The notes below the pieces were generated by a model. It was not told where the DNA came from. It searched no databases and saw only the letters and a list, made by a program, of their open reading frames with translations. The position numbers were made by a program, and so were the translations under genes. Below, piece by piece: positions 20,931 through 29,854 of a stretch of 35,790 nucleotides of DNA; position 1 is the stretch's first letter, and every line of letters starts with the position of its first letter. This DNA comes from an uncultured Pseudoxanthomonas sp. (GTDB lineage: Bacteria > Pseudomonadota > Gammaproteobacteria > Xanthomonadales > Xanthomonadaceae): contig CALJUL010000056.1 of the NCBI GenBank assembly GCA_937975725.1, positions 1-35,790 of the forward strand, in the 5' to 3' direction.

Positions 20931-21906
20931 GGCGCTGCTGGTCGCCGCCGCGCTGGCCGCCGCGCTGCCCGCGCAGGCGGTGGTGCTGACCGGCGAGGTC
21001 CGCGCCATCGAGGCCCAGCAGATCCTCACCCCGCAGTCCAACAGCTCGCCGGTGGTGATCCGCTACTACGTGCCGGAAGGCGAGCGGGTGAAGAAGGGCG
21101 ACGTGGTGCTGCGCATCGATCCCGGCCAGTCCGCCAGCCGCATCCCCGACCTGGAGGCGGAGATCGAGCAGACCCGCGCCAAGGACGCCAAGGAAGTCGC
21201 CGAACTGCAGGTGAAGGCGGTCGACGCCGAGATGGCCCTGGTCGACGCCGAAGCCGAGCTGGCGACGGCCAAGCTGGACGCCACCATTCCGCGCGACCTG
21301 GTCTCCGGCCTGGACTACGACCGCTACCAGGGCGAACTGGACCGCACCGCGCGCGAGGCCGCGCTCAAGCGCAAGGAACTGGACGCCGCCCGCACCGCGG
21401 TGCAGCGGCGCATCGAGGACGGCCGCCTGCAGGTGCACAAGCTGATCCTGCAGCGCGACTACCACGCCGCGCTGGTGCGCACCTCGGAAGTGGTCGCCGA
21501 CCGCGACGGCATCGTCGTGCACGGCTTCAACAACAACTGGATCGGCGGGCGCATCGACGAGGGCTCGTCCACCATGCCGGGCAGCAAGGCCGGCGAAGTG
21601 GTCAGCAGCGGGCGCATGAACGTGCGCGCCTGGGCGCTGGAGCCCGACCGCCGCGGCCTGGCGGTGGGGCAGGCGGTGGAGCTGTCGTTCGACGCGCTGC
21701 CCGGGCGCAAGGTGCCCGGCCGCATCGCCTTCATCTCCGGCGCACCCGACCGACGGCCGGAATGGGGCGAAGGCCGTTACTTCACCCTCGACATCGAACC
21801 GCAGAGCGACCGCCTGCCGCCGCTGATGCCCGGCATGAGCGTGCGGGTGATCGCACGGCCGGCCGCCGCCGCGGCCCCGGCGGCGGGACAGGAGAAAGGC
21901 CGATGA
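20914..21906 (+). CDS. Periplasmic adaptor (HlyD/MacA-like) no. 1 of the ABC exporter
   Basis: This 330-residue protein has a Sec signal peptide (MTRSSKALLVAAALAAALPA then QA), so it is periplasmic rather than anchored. A split biotinyl-lipoyl domain frames a helical hairpin: the first half is VIRYYVPEGERVKKGDVVLR (about 48-67). The coiled-coil arms (about 78-185) are Glu/Ala/Lys-rich, and the second half is SEVVADRDGIVVHGFNNNWI. The C-terminal beta domain ends in LPPLMPGMSVRVI. The arms are shorter than in MacA or HlyD. It overlaps its neighbours on both sides (17 nt and 4 nt). The role is inferred: linking the permease to an outer-membrane or extracellular path. Confidence 0.87.
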   Translation: MTRSSKALLVAAALAAALPAQAVVLTGEVRAIEAQQILTPQSNSSPVVIRYYVPEGERVKKGDVVLRIDPGQSASRIPDLEAEIEQTRAKDAKEVAELQVKAVDAEMALVDAEAELATAKLDATIPRDLVSGLDYDRYQGELDRTAREAALKRKELDAARTAVQRRIEDGRLQVHKLILQRDYHAALVRTSEVVADRDGIVVHGFNNNWIGGRIDEGSSTMPGSKAGEVVSSGRMNVRAWALEPDRRGLAVGQAVELSFDALPGRKVPGRIAFISGAPDRRPEWGEGRYFTLDIEPQSDRLPPLMPGMSVRVIARPAAAAAPAAGQEKGR

Positions 21907-22889
21907 ACCGCCTGCACCTTCCGCTGCGCGGCGCCGCACTCGCCCTGGCGCTCGCCCTGGCCGCCGCCGGCGCCCACGCCGCCACCCTGCGCGTGGACGG
22001 CGAGGTCTATGCGCGCCGCAGCGTGCAACTGGTGCCACCGCCGGTGAACCGCATGTGGCAGTTCAACATCACCCGCCTGGCCCCCGACGGCAGCACCGTC
22101 AAGCAGGGCGAGACCGTGCTGGCCTTCGACACCAGCGAGCTGGTGCGCCAATTGGCCGAGAAGCAGAGCCTGCTGCAGGAGAAGAAGCGGGAACTGGAGA
22201 ACCTGACCCTGGACGTGGCCGAGCGCGAGCGCAGCCAGCGCCTGGCCACGGCGGAGGCGGAGGCGCAGCGCGACAAGGCGCGGCGCAAGACCGAGCAGCC
22301 GCGCGAACTGATCGCCGCACTGGAATACGACAAGCTGGTGGAGGAACGCCGCCGCACCGAGCGCCGCGCCGCACTGGCGCAGGTGGGCGAACGCGCGGCC
22401 GCCGAGCAGCGCCGGCAGGAACTGCGGCTGGTGCAGTCGGAGCTACGCCAGGCGCAGGACGACGTGGACCGCTTGCAGGATTCGATCGCCGCGCTCGAAC
22501 TGCCGGCCCCGCGCGACGGCGTGTTCATGCACAAGAGCAACTGGAGCGGCGAGAAGTTCGACGTCGGCACCCAGGTCTGGCGCGGCCAGACCGTCGCCGA
22601 AATCCCCGACCCCGACACCCTGGCCGTGCGCGCGCAGTTGCCCGAGCGCGACCTGCAGCGCGTGCAGGTGGGCGCGCCGGCGCGCATCGTGATCGAGGGC
22701 GGCGGCGGCAACGTGCATCACGGCAAGGTGGCGAGCATCGGCCGCGCCGTGCGCAGCAAGTCGCAGGTGCAGCCGGTGCCCGTGCTGGACCTGGAGATCC
22801 GCCTCGACGACGCGAAAGCGAAGTTGCGGCCGGGACAGGCCGTGCGCGTCGAACTGACGGTGCCGGAACTGGCCGGAGGTGCGAAATGA
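21903..22889 (+). CDS. Periplasmic adaptor (HlyD-like) no. 2 of the ABC exporter
   Basis: This 328-residue protein has a Sec signal peptide ending AAAGAHA. It shows a lipoyl half-motif (RLAPDGSTVKQGETVLAFDT), a long charged coiled coil (about 78-205; ELVRQLAEKQSLLQEKKREL through QAQDDVDRLQDSIAALELPA), the second half (APRDGVFMHKSNWSGEKFDV) and a terminal barrel (LRPGQAVRVELTV). It differs clearly from adaptor 1 in coil length and sequence, so this is not a recent duplication. ATGA overlap with the previous stop and again with the next start shows coupled translation. Confidence 0.88.
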   Translation: MNRLHLPLRGAALALALALAAAGAHAATLRVDGEVYARRSVQLVPPPVNRMWQFNITRLAPDGSTVKQGETVLAFDTSELVRQLAEKQSLLQEKKRELENLTLDVAERERSQRLATAEAEAQRDKARRKTEQPRELIAALEYDKLVEERRRTERRAALAQVGERAAAEQRRQELRLVQSELRQAQDDVDRLQDSIAALELPAPRDGVFMHKSNWSGEKFDVGTQVWRGQTVAEIPDPDTLAVRAQLPERDLQRVQVGAPARIVIEGGGGNVHHGKVASIGRAVRSKSQVQPVPVLDLEIRLDDAKAKLRPGQAVRVELTVPELAGGAK

Positions 22890-24181
22890 GTCCCTTCCTG
22901 CGCGCCGGCCTGCTGCTGGCGCTGGCCGGCGCACTGGCCGCCTGCGGCGGCGCCGAGGCGCCCGTCGCCAGCGAGACCGTGCGGCAGGGCCCGCTGCGCA
23001 TCACCGTGCGCGGCGAGGGCGAGCTGCGCTCGGCCAAGCCCACGCCGCTCACCGTGCCCGGCAAGAACTGGAGCGCGCGCCAGGTCGAATGGATGGTGCC
23101 CGAGGGCAGCCTGGTGAAGAAGGGCGACCTGCTGGCGCGCTTCATTTCGCCCGAGGGCGAACAGCAACTGGCGCAGGCCATGATCGACCTGCAGCGCAAT
23201 GCGCTGGCGCGGGCGGCGAAGGAAGGCACCCTGGCTTCCACCCAGGGCCGGGTGGAAGTGGACCTGTCGCAGGTCGCGGTGCAACTGGGCATCGCCCAGC
23301 GCTACGCCGAGGCCGACCTGAGCACGGTGGCGCGCAACCAGGTGCTGGATGCCATCGAGGACAAGGAATACCTGCAGGTGCGGCAGGGCGTGCTGCAATG
23401 GCAGCGCGACCAGTCGGACGTGCGCGGCGGCGCCGAGCTGGCGGTGCTGGACGCGCAGCGCGCCACCTTCGACATGAACGCGCAGACCCGCAAGGCCGAC
23501 CTCGACGCGCTCGAACTGCGCGCGCCCAACGACGGCGTGCTGCTGCTGGCCACCAACTGGTCCGGCGACAAACCGCAGGTGGGCGCCAACCTGCGCGCCG
23601 GCTTCGAGTTCGGCAGCCTGCCGGACACCTCGGCGATGGAGGTGGAGATCGACCTGCCGCAGATCGAGGCCCAGGGCGTGCAGGCCGGCGACGCCGTGGT
23701 ACTGAACCCGCTGGGCCGCCCGGACCAGCGTATCGAGAGCACGCTGTCGTGGGTGGCCAGCGCGGCCAAGGTGCGCAACCGCGAGAGCCCGGTGAAGTAC
23801 CTGTCCATGCGCGCCTCTGTGCCGGCCGCGGCGGTGGAGCGCTACCGCCTGATCCCCGGCCAGCGCTTCGAGGCCACGGTGGTGCTGCTGGATGCCAAGG
23901 ACGCCATGGCCGTGCCCAACGTGGCCATCGAGCAGCGCGACGACCGCCACTGGGTGCAGGTGAAGCAGGGGCGCACCTACGCCGCGCGCGAAGTGAAGCT
24001 GGGCGTGCGCGGCACCGCGCGTTCGCAGGTGCTGTCGGGCCTGCAACCCGGCGACGTGGTACGGCTGTCGCAGGCCGAAGTGCCCGCGCCCGGCGCGGAC
24101 GGCAAGGACGCGGAGGACGCCGCCGGTGCCGATGCCGACAACGAAGCCGGCGCCGCCGACGGACAAGGAAAGACCCCATGA
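22886..24181 (+). CDS. Lipoprotein periplasmic adaptor no. 3 of the ABC exporter
   Basis: This 431-residue adaptor is the only lipoprotein of the three: the signal peptide ends in the lipobox LAAC (LLLALAGALAACGG), with Cys20 as the acceptor. A lipoyl half (MVPEGSLVKKGDLLARFISP) leads to a helical hairpin (about 90-205), then LRAPNDGVLLLATNWSGDKP. The beta-barrel and membrane-proximal domains follow (to about 395, LLDAKDAMAVPNVAIEQRDD, then VLSGLQPGDVVRL). It is MacA-like in overall plan and ends in an unusual Asp/Ala-rich acidic tail of about 30 residues. It overlaps both neighbours by 4 nt. N-terminal lipidation would place it at the inner or outer membrane. Confidence 0.9.
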   Translation: MSPFLRAGLLLALAGALAACGGAEAPVASETVRQGPLRITVRGEGELRSAKPTPLTVPGKNWSARQVEWMVPEGSLVKKGDLLARFISPEGEQQLAQAMIDLQRNALARAAKEGTLASTQGRVEVDLSQVAVQLGIAQRYAEADLSTVARNQVLDAIEDKEYLQVRQGVLQWQRDQSDVRGGAELAVLDAQRATFDMNAQTRKADLDALELRAPNDGVLLLATNWSGDKPQVGANLRAGFEFGSLPDTSAMEVEIDLPQIEAQGVQAGDAVVLNPLGRPDQRIESTLSWVASAAKVRNRESPVKYLSMRASVPAAAVERYRLIPGQRFEATVVLLDAKDAMAVPNVAIEQRDDRHWVQVKQGRTYAAREVKLGVRGTARSQVLSGLQPGDVVRLSQAEVPAPGADGKDAEDAAGADADNEAGAADGQGKTP

Positions 24182-25428
24182 CGCCGCTGATGAACCGCCT
24201 GCCCACGGTCTGGCGCGAAGCCGTGGAGGAACTGTGGCGCCGCCGCCTGCGCACCCTGCTCACGCTGCTGGGCATGATCTTCGGCGTGGGCGCCATCGTG
24301 GCGATGCAGGCGGTGGGCGAAGGCAGCCGGCGCGAGGCGCTGCGGCTGGTCGAGGGCCTGGGCCTGCACAACCTGATCGCCGAGGCCAAGCCGCAGGACG
24401 AGGACACGCTGAAGGAAACCCGCGAGCGCAGCCTGGGCCTGACCGTGGCCGATGCCGACGCCGCGCTGAGCGTGGTGCCCGGCGCCGAGCGCCACGCCGC
24501 CGAGAAGCGCGTGCGCACCCACACCGTCTTCAGCGACAGCGGCCGCAGCGACGCGCAGGCCAGCGGCGTCAGCGCCGGCTGGTTCGAACTGTCCTCGCTG
24601 CACATCGGCCACGGCCGCACGTTCACCGCCGAGGACGAAGCCGCGCTGGCCGCGGTCGCCGTGCTGGGCCACCAGGCGGCCGCCGACCTGTTCCCCAAGG
24701 GCGACGCGGTCGGCGGGCTGGTCAAGGTCAACCACGTCTGGCTGGAAGTGGTGGGCGTGCTGGCCGACCGCGACCTGGGCCAGGACAGCTTCGAGGGCGT
24801 GCAACTGGGCTCGGAGAGCAACCGCATCTACGTGCCGCTGGCCAGCGCGCGCGCGCGTTTCCGCTTCCAGCCGCAGGAGGACGAAGTGGACCGCTTCCTG
24901 CTGCGCCTGGACGATCCGCAGCGGCTGGCCGCCGGCGCCGGCGTGCTGGCCGCGGTGCTGGACCAGCGCCACGCCGGCATGGCGGACTACCAGTTGATCG
25001 TGCCGCAGCAGTTGTTCCAGCAGCACCAGCAGACCCAGCGCATCTTCCAGGTGGTGATGGGCGCCATCGCCGGCGTCAGTCTGCTGGTGGGCGGCATCGG
25101 CATCATGAACATCATGCTGGCCAACGTGCTGGAGCGGCGCCGCGAGATCGGCCTGCTGCGCGCGCTGGGCGCGCGGCGGCGCGACGTGATCGCGCAGTTC
25201 CTGCGCGAGGCCACGGTCATCTGCATCGCCGGCGCGGTGCTGGGCCTGGTGTTCGGCGGCGTGCTGGCCTATCTGATCGCGATGTTCGCCGGCTGGCAGG
25301 TGGCATGGGCGCCGCTGCCGATCCTGCTGTCGGCCGGCTTCTGCGCCGTCGTCGGCCTGGGTTTCGGCGTGTACCCCGCGCGGCAGGCCGCGCAGCTCGA
25401 CCCGATCGCGGCGCTGCGGCACGACTGA
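24178..25428 (+). CDS. MacB-type FtsX-domain ABC permease
   Basis: This 416-residue permease has the classic four-helix MacB layout. The first helix (about 26-45) is RTLLTLLGMIFGVGAIVAMQ. A large periplasmic MacB core domain (about 47-280) contains GVSAGWFELSSLHIGHGRTF. Three C-terminal helices form the FtsX domain, with IGIMNIMLANVLERRREIGL and LLRALGARRRDVIAQFL facing the ATPase. The end PARQAAQLDPIAALRHD is the typical family terminus. It lacks a fused ATPase, which is the separate gene at 20256. It completes a five-gene operon in which every junction overlaps. No outer-membrane channel gene is nearby, so a TolC homologue elsewhere would be needed. Confidence 0.94.
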   Translation: MTPLMNRLPTVWREAVEELWRRRLRTLLTLLGMIFGVGAIVAMQAVGEGSRREALRLVEGLGLHNLIAEAKPQDEDTLKETRERSLGLTVADADAALSVVPGAERHAAEKRVRTHTVFSDSGRSDAQASGVSAGWFELSSLHIGHGRTFTAEDEAALAAVAVLGHQAAADLFPKGDAVGGLVKVNHVWLEVVGVLADRDLGQDSFEGVQLGSESNRIYVPLASARARFRFQPQEDEVDRFLLRLDDPQRLAAGAGVLAAVLDQRHAGMADYQLIVPQQLFQQHQQTQRIFQVVMGAIAGVSLLVGGIGIMNIMLANVLERRREIGLLRALGARRRDVIAQFLREATVICIAGAVLGLVFGGVLAYLIAMFAGWQVAWAPLPILLSAGFCAVVGLGFGVYPARQAAQLDPIAALRHD

Positions 25429-25444
25429 CGCCGCGGCGCTTCCG

Positions 25445-25471
25445 GCTTCCGCGGCATGCCGCCGCGGAAGC
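25445..25471. terminator. Perfect 11-bp hairpin between convergent operons
   Basis: GCTTCCGCGGC and GCCGCGGAAGC pair fully around the 5-nt loop ATGCC, midway between the exporter permease stop and the stop of the convergent membrane-protein gene. There is no T-run, so it may block transcripts from both sides or protect 3' ends rather than be a textbook intrinsic terminator. Confidence 0.6.
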
Positions 25472-25492
25472 AAGGCTTGCCGCGCGGCCGGT

Positions 25493-26041
25493 TCAGCCGT
25501 CGCGCGCCGCCGCCTTGCGGAACAGCAGCGCCGAGGCCAGCCACACCGCGGCGAACAGCGCCGTCGCCGCGAACGGCCGGCCCCAGCCCATCGCGGCCGC
25601 GATGCCCGCCGCCAACACCTGAGCCAGCGCCATGGCGGCCATCACCCACGCCATGCCCGCGGGCCGGAAACGCACGGCCAGGGTGCCGGACGCGCCGATC
25701 GCGATCACCGCGGCGTACATCAGGTTGGCCGGGTGGCCTTCGCTGCCGATCAGGCCCACCGCCAGGTTCGCCCACACCAGCAGGAAGACGCCGGCCAGCG
25801 CGATGCCGGCCGCCGCACGCGCGGCCAGCCCGGGCGCGCGCCGCAGCGCCAGTTCCACGCCGCCGCAGAGCAGCGCCAGCATCAGGCCGAACACCGCGAA
25901 ATCCCCCGGCCCCCACCTGACCTCGGCGGTGAAGCGCATGGCGACCGCGGGCGCCAGCAGCAGGGCGGCGGCGCTCCCCCACATCAACGGGCGGCCATAG
26001 CGCGGCAACGAAGCGGCGGGGCGACGGATGTCGGCGGTCAT
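25493..26041 (-). CDS. Multi-pass membrane protein of unknown function
   Basis: I do not recognise this 182-residue protein beyond its topology. About five hydrophobic helices are seen: MWGSAAALLLAPAVAMRF (about 20-37), DFAVFGLMLALLCGGVEL, AAAGIALAGVFLLVWANLAV, ANLMYAAVIAIGASGTLAVR with WVMAAMALAQVLAAGIAAAM, and ATALFAAVWLASALLFRKA. A motif TAEVRWGPGDFAVFG between helices 1 and 2 looks family-specific. Such proteins are usually annotated only as hypothetical membrane proteins in Xanthomonadaceae. The ATG at 26041 is chosen because upstream codons are Arg-rich and lack homology-like character. It lies 71 bp after the next gene on the same strand. Confidence 0.7.
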   Translation of the reverse strand: MTADIRRPAASLPRYGRPLMWGSAAALLLAPAVAMRFTAEVRWGPGDFAVFGLMLALLCGGVELALRRAPGLAARAAAGIALAGVFLLVWANLAVGLIGSEGHPANLMYAAVIAIGASGTLAVRFRPAGMAWVMAAMALAQVLAAGIAAAMGWGRPFAATALFAAVWLASALLFRKAAARDG

Positions 26042-26112
26042 GGGCGTTCGATCACGACTTCGGGAACGCCAGCCTCGGCCGCCGCGGTGAAGCGGGCATG
26101 AAGTGCACCGCT

Positions 26113-27240
26113 TCAGCGGCCGGACGCGGTGCCCGCCACGATCAGGTTGCGCCAGTACAGGTTGTCCGGCAGCCAGCCGGGCGGTGGTTCGGCGGCCATG
26201 CCGTTGGCCTGCAGCAGATGGCGCATCGCCGTCAGTTCGCCGTCGCGCATGAAGCGCTCGGCGTAGTCGTCCGGCATCGTGCGCACGGACGGATGCGCGA
26301 GCGAAGGCAGGGCCTGCTCGTGTATCCAGGCGAAACGGCGCAGGCGTTCGCGCAGCGTGGCGCCCGCTTCCGTCTTGCCCGCCGATTCCACCAGCCACGG
26401 CAGGGCGACGGAGGGGAGCAGCAAGACGGATTCGTCGTCGGCGAGCAGGGCGTACAGGCGGCGGCATTCCTGCAGGCGCGCCGCCGGCAGCCGGCCCGCG
26501 CGGTTGCCGCAGCGCTGGGTGACCGGCAGCAGCGTCGGCATGGCCGTGGCCACGTTGACGGCGATGACGGTGATGCCGGCCACGTCGCGCGGCGTCGCCG
26601 ACCGGCCCAGTCCCATGTCTTCGCCCAGCGCCGCGGCCAGGGCCGGTTCCATCGCCGGCGCCGCCACGCCGTTCAGCGTCGCCAGCAGCAGCCGGCCCTG
26701 CGCGCCCAGGTGCGTGCGGTAGAACGGCGCCGCCACCGCGGCCTGCCATTGCGCCTCGGCGCCGGCGGCGTCGCCCTGCTCCACTGCGTGCACGTAGGCC
26801 TGCAAATGCACTTCGGCGTTGTCCGGCTCGGCCGCCAGCAATTGCTGCAACAGGACGCCGCGGTCGCACTCGATGCCGCGCATCGGGCAGGCGTCCAGCA
26901 GTGCCCAGGCCACCATCGCGTCGGTGGCTCCCGCATCGTAGGCCTGCTGCAACCAGGTGCGCGCCTGCGGCTGGGTGAACGAGGCCTGCTCGACCTGCGC
27001 TTGCGCCTCCGGCGGCGGGTACAGCAGGCTCGCGGCCACCCGCGCCTCCGGCGTGCCGCGCGCGGCGACCTTGCCCAGGTGTGCCTGCACCGCATCGCGC
27101 CACGCGGCATACCAGGCGTCGCCGGCCGCGGCCAGGCGCGGATCGGATTCGACCCGGCCGGGCGGCGGCCCGTCCTGCGCCAGCACGGGCGACGTCACCA
27201 GCGCCGCCAGCAACCCCATGCCATGCCACATCCTGCGCAT
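26113..27240 (-). CDS. Secreted helical-repeat protein of unknown function
   Basis: This 375-residue protein has a signal peptide (MRRMWHGMGLLAALVTSPVL then AQ). The mature part is strongly helical, with TPR/Sel1-like units (WLQQAYDAGATDAMVAWALL, LLAAEPDNAEVHLQAYVHAV, EQGDAAGAEAQWQAAV). Several cysteines (CPMRGIEC, CGNRAG, ECRRL) could form disulfides. No enzyme motif is seen. AGGAG lies 7 nt before the ATG at 27240, so I chose this start; the open frame further upstream is low-quality. It may be co-transcribed with the membrane protein gene 71 bp downstream. It is probably periplasmic; the function is unknown. Confidence 0.7.
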   Translation of the reverse strand: MRRMWHGMGLLAALVTSPVLAQDGPPPGRVESDPRLAAAGDAWYAAWRDAVQAHLGKVAARGTPEARVAASLLYPPPEAQAQVEQASFTQPQARTWLQQAYDAGATDAMVAWALLDACPMRGIECDRGVLLQQLLAAEPDNAEVHLQAYVHAVEQGDAAGAEAQWQAAVAAPFYRTHLGAQGRLLLATLNGVAAPAMEPALAAALGEDMGLGRSATPRDVAGITVIAVNVATAMPTLLPVTQRCGNRAGRLPAARLQECRRLYALLADDESVLLLPSVALPWLVESAGKTEAGATLRERLRRFAWIHEQALPSLAHPSVRTMPDDYAERFMRDGELTAMRHLLQANGMAAEPPPGWLPDNLYWRNLIVAGTASGR

Positions 27241-27792
27241 CGTCCGCTCCTGTCGGGAAACTGCGGCACCTTCGCATGCGGCCTGGGCGGCTTCAAGTTC
27301 GCGGGCGGTGGACGATGCGGGCGGCATGCACATGCGCATCGCTGTCGCCCGGTTGCGGCCGGGATGTTCCGGCTTCATGCCTGTCTTCGATGCGCTGTCG
27401 TTTCGCAGCGCCGGCACCGTGATGACCGCGCCCGGTATCACTGCATCGCTGCACGGAAGCATCCGTCGCCTCGAATCCGGATCATCCGCAACACCATGCT
27501 TCACTCCGCATGGCGGACGCAGATCGTCGAACACGAAGCCATGCACGATGGAATCCGGCATGGCAGCCCGCCATGAGCAGAGCGCTGCCGAATCCGGTCC
27601 CGCAGAACCGGAACAGCCCATCGCACCACAGCACTCGCCCGCTCGCATGCGGGAACCCTGCCGCAACCCGCGCGCCTGCGCGCCAACACCGGCCGCATTC
27701 CCGCGGAAACGATCCACTTCCCCGTCCGCGAACGGAAACCGCACGACCTACCCGCGCACGGCCGCCAGGCCCGCAGGGCTTATCATGGGCGC
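27241..27792. other. 552-bp divergent intergenic stretch without a convincing gene
   Basis: No coding frame here looks like a protein, even though frames stay open because of the GC content. Base composition is slightly less GC-rich and codon-position bias is weak. I see no repeat of the local families and no RNA gene. Promoters for the minus-strand gene at 27240 and the plus-strand hydrolase (TATCAT at 27781) must lie here. It may be the remnant of a decayed gene. Confidence 0.5.
27781..27786 (+). promoter_or_regulatory. -10 element placing the hydrolase start at the transcript 5' end
   Basis: TATCAT lies only six bases before the ATG at 27793, so a transcript from it would begin at or next to the A of the start codon and be leaderless. 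No Shine-Dalgarno is present. The same 6-nt spacing is seen at the sirtuin gene (32114). Confidence 0.5.
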
Positions 27793-28452
27793 ATGACCCA
27801 GCCCGCCTTCCCCGCCGAATCCGGCCCCGTCACCCTCGCCGGTCCCGACGGACCATTGGAAGCCCACGTCGAATGGCCGGAAGACGGCGCGCCGGCGCAG
27901 CCGGTCACCGCCATCGTCTGCCATCCGCTGCCCACCGAGGGCGGCACCATGCACAACAAGGTGGTGGTGATGGCCGCGCGCAGCCTGCGCGAACTGGGCG
28001 CGACCACGGTGCGCTTCAACTTCCGCGGCACCGGCGGCTCGGGGGGCTTGTTCGACCACGGCGACGGCGAAGTGGACGACCTGCGCACGGTGGCCGAGTG
28101 GGTGCGCGCGCAGCGCCCCGGCACCCACCTGTGGCTGGCCGGCTTCAGCTTCGGCGCCTACGTGTCGCTGCGCGCCGCCGCCGCGCTCAAGCCCGATGCG
28201 CTGATATCGATCGCGCCGCCGGCCGGGCGCTGGGACTTCGCCCGCATCGAGCCGCCCGGCTGCCCGTGGCTGGTGATCCAGGGCGAACAGGACGAGGTCG
28301 TCGAACCGCAGGCCGTGTACGACTGGATCGACGGGCTCAAGCACCCCCCCGAGTTGATCCGCATGCCGGAGACCAGCCATTTCTTCCACCGCAAGCTGAT
28401 GGACCTGCGCGGCGCCATCAAGCACGCGATGAAAGCCTACGTGCCGGTGTGA
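27793..28452 (+). CDS. Alpha/beta hydrolase (dienelactone hydrolase-like)
   Basis: This 219-residue cytoplasmic serine hydrolase resembles the small YfhR/CC_family group common in Proteobacteria. It has VCHPLPTEGGTMHNKVV near the oxyanion site, RFNFRGTGGSGG, the nucleophile elbow AGFSFGAYVS (Ser119), an acid in IQGEQDEVV and the catalytic His in PETSHFFHRKL. The substrate is not predictable. It is apparently leaderless. Its stop codon shares one base with the zapE start (TGATG), so the two genes are co-transcribed and coupled; why a hydrolase should accompany a division ATPase is not obvious. Confidence 0.88.
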   Translation: MTQPAFPAESGPVTLAGPDGPLEAHVEWPEDGAPAQPVTAIVCHPLPTEGGTMHNKVVVMAARSLRELGATTVRFNFRGTGGSGGLFDHGDGEVDDLRTVAEWVRAQRPGTHLWLAGFSFGAYVSLRAAAALKPDALISIAPPAGRWDFARIEPPGCPWLVIQGEQDEVVEPQAVYDWIDGLKHPPELIRMPETSHFFHRKLMDLRGAIKHAMKAYVPV

Positions 28453-29603
28453 TGGCCGACGCCCGCACGGACACGGCGCTCTCGCCGTCGCAGGTCTACG
28501 CGCGCGGCGCGGCGCAGGGGCAATGGCAGGACGATCCGGCGCAGCATCCCGCACTGGCCGAACTGGACCGCATCCACGCCGCGCTGCTGGCCGCGCCCGC
28601 GCAGCCGGGCCTGATGGGCCGGCTGTTCGGCAAACCTCCTGAAACGGTGAAGGGCCTGTACTACTGGGGCGAAGTGGGGCGCGGCAAGACCTTCCTGGTG
28701 GACCTGTTCTACGACGCCCTGCCACTGCCGGTGTGGTCGGTCTCCCGCAGCGACGCGGCGCAGGGCGGCGGCGGCAAGTACCGCACCCACTTCCACCGCT
28801 TCATGCGCGGCGTGCACGAACGGCTGCGCCAGCACGCGGGCGAGAGCGACCCGCTGGCGAAGATCGTGCGCGAGGCGCGTGGCAGGCTGCGCGTGCTGGT
28901 GCTGGACGAGTTCTTCGTCACCGACATCGGCGACGCCATGCTGCTGGCGCGGCTGCTGGAACGCATGTTCGCCGAGGGCATCACCCTGGTGACCACCTCC
29001 AACACCGCGCCGGAGAACCTCTACAGGGACGGCCTGCAGCGCGCCGGCTTCCTGCCGGCCATCGACCTGCTGCAACGCCACTGCGTGGTGCTGCGCTCGG
29101 ACGGGATGGAGGACTACCGCCTGCGCGCGCTGACGCGCTCGCCGGTGTACCGCGCGCCACTGGACAGCGGCGCCGACCCCTGGCTGGCCATGCGCTGGCG
29201 CGAACTGAGCGGCGGCGAGGACGCGCACAGCGGCAACATCGAGATCGACGGCCGCAAGATCCCGGTGCGCGGACGCGGCAAGAGCATCGCCTGGTTCGAC
29301 TTCGCCGCGCTGTGCGAAGGCCCGCGCGGCACCACCGACTACATCGAGATCGCGCACGAGTTCAACACCGTGCTGCTGGGCGGCATCCCGCGCTTCGACC
29401 GCATGAACGAAGACGCCGCGCGCCGCTTCGTCAACCTGGTCGACGAACTCTACGACCGCCACGTCAACCTGGTCTGCACCGCCGCCGACGCCCCGCCGTC
29501 GCTGTACTCCGGCACCCGCCTGCAGGGCGCCTTCGAACGCACCGCCTCGCGCCTGATCGAGATGCAGAGCGCGGAATACCTGGCGACGCCGCACAGGGCG
29601 TGA
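28452..29603 (+). CDS. zapE: Cell division protein ZapE (AFG1-family ATPase)
   Basis: This 383-residue AFG1-like P-loop ATPase associates with the FtsZ ring under stress in E. coli. It has the N-terminal GLYYWGEVGRGKTFLVDLFY block with Walker A GEVGRGKT (73-80) and the Walker B region RVLVLDEFFVTDIGDAMLLA. The sensor TTSNTAPENLYRDGLQRAGF and the C-terminal FEEL-equivalent segment LLGGIPRFDRMNEDAARRFV with NLVDELYDRHVNL follow. Length and motif order match ZapE. The start is the ATG overlapping the hydrolase stop; the long upstream frame belongs to that gene in another phase. Confidence 0.95.
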   Translation: MADARTDTALSPSQVYARGAAQGQWQDDPAQHPALAELDRIHAALLAAPAQPGLMGRLFGKPPETVKGLYYWGEVGRGKTFLVDLFYDALPLPVWSVSRSDAAQGGGGKYRTHFHRFMRGVHERLRQHAGESDPLAKIVREARGRLRVLVLDEFFVTDIGDAMLLARLLERMFAEGITLVTTSNTAPENLYRDGLQRAGFLPAIDLLQRHCVVLRSDGMEDYRLRALTRSPVYRAPLDSGADPWLAMRWRELSGGEDAHSGNIEIDGRKIPVRGRGKSIAWFDFAALCEGPRGTTDYIEIAHEFNTVLLGGIPRFDRMNEDAARRFVNLVDELYDRHVNLVCTAADAPPSLYSGTRLQGAFERTASRLIEMQSAEYLATPHRA

Positions 29604-29776
29604 GCCCGTGCGCGGCACACCTCATCCTGGCGACGAACAGGGAAGAAGTCCGCGGGATACGCGGCCTTGCGTCAGGTCGAAACACGGAACGCCGGACATC
29701 TTTCATCTCACATAAATCCCGAGAAAACACGGCTTCCTGAACACGGAAGGCTTGCCCACCGACGCGTTTATCTGAG

Positions 29777-29803
29777 TCAAGGATCTCGCCGCATAGCCGA
29801 TAC
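29777..29803 (+). promoter_or_regulatory. Sigma-28 (FliA) promoter of the chemoreceptor gene
   Basis: TCAAGGAT (29777-29784), an 11-bp spacer and GCCGATAC (29796-29803) fit the FliA consensus T[AC]AAGTTT-N11-GCCGATAA with a near-perfect -10. Transcription would start near 29810, giving a leader of about 45 nt. This ties the receptor to flagellar gene control. Confidence 0.85.
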
Positions 29804-29854
29804 CGGCAGTGCCCCTACGACACGACGGGGCGCCGCCAAGCACCGGGTAATGTC

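Noticed and set aside
27241..27792. Small genes in the 552-bp divergent gap
   Set aside because: Open frames on both strands lack start signals, codon-position bias and family resemblance.
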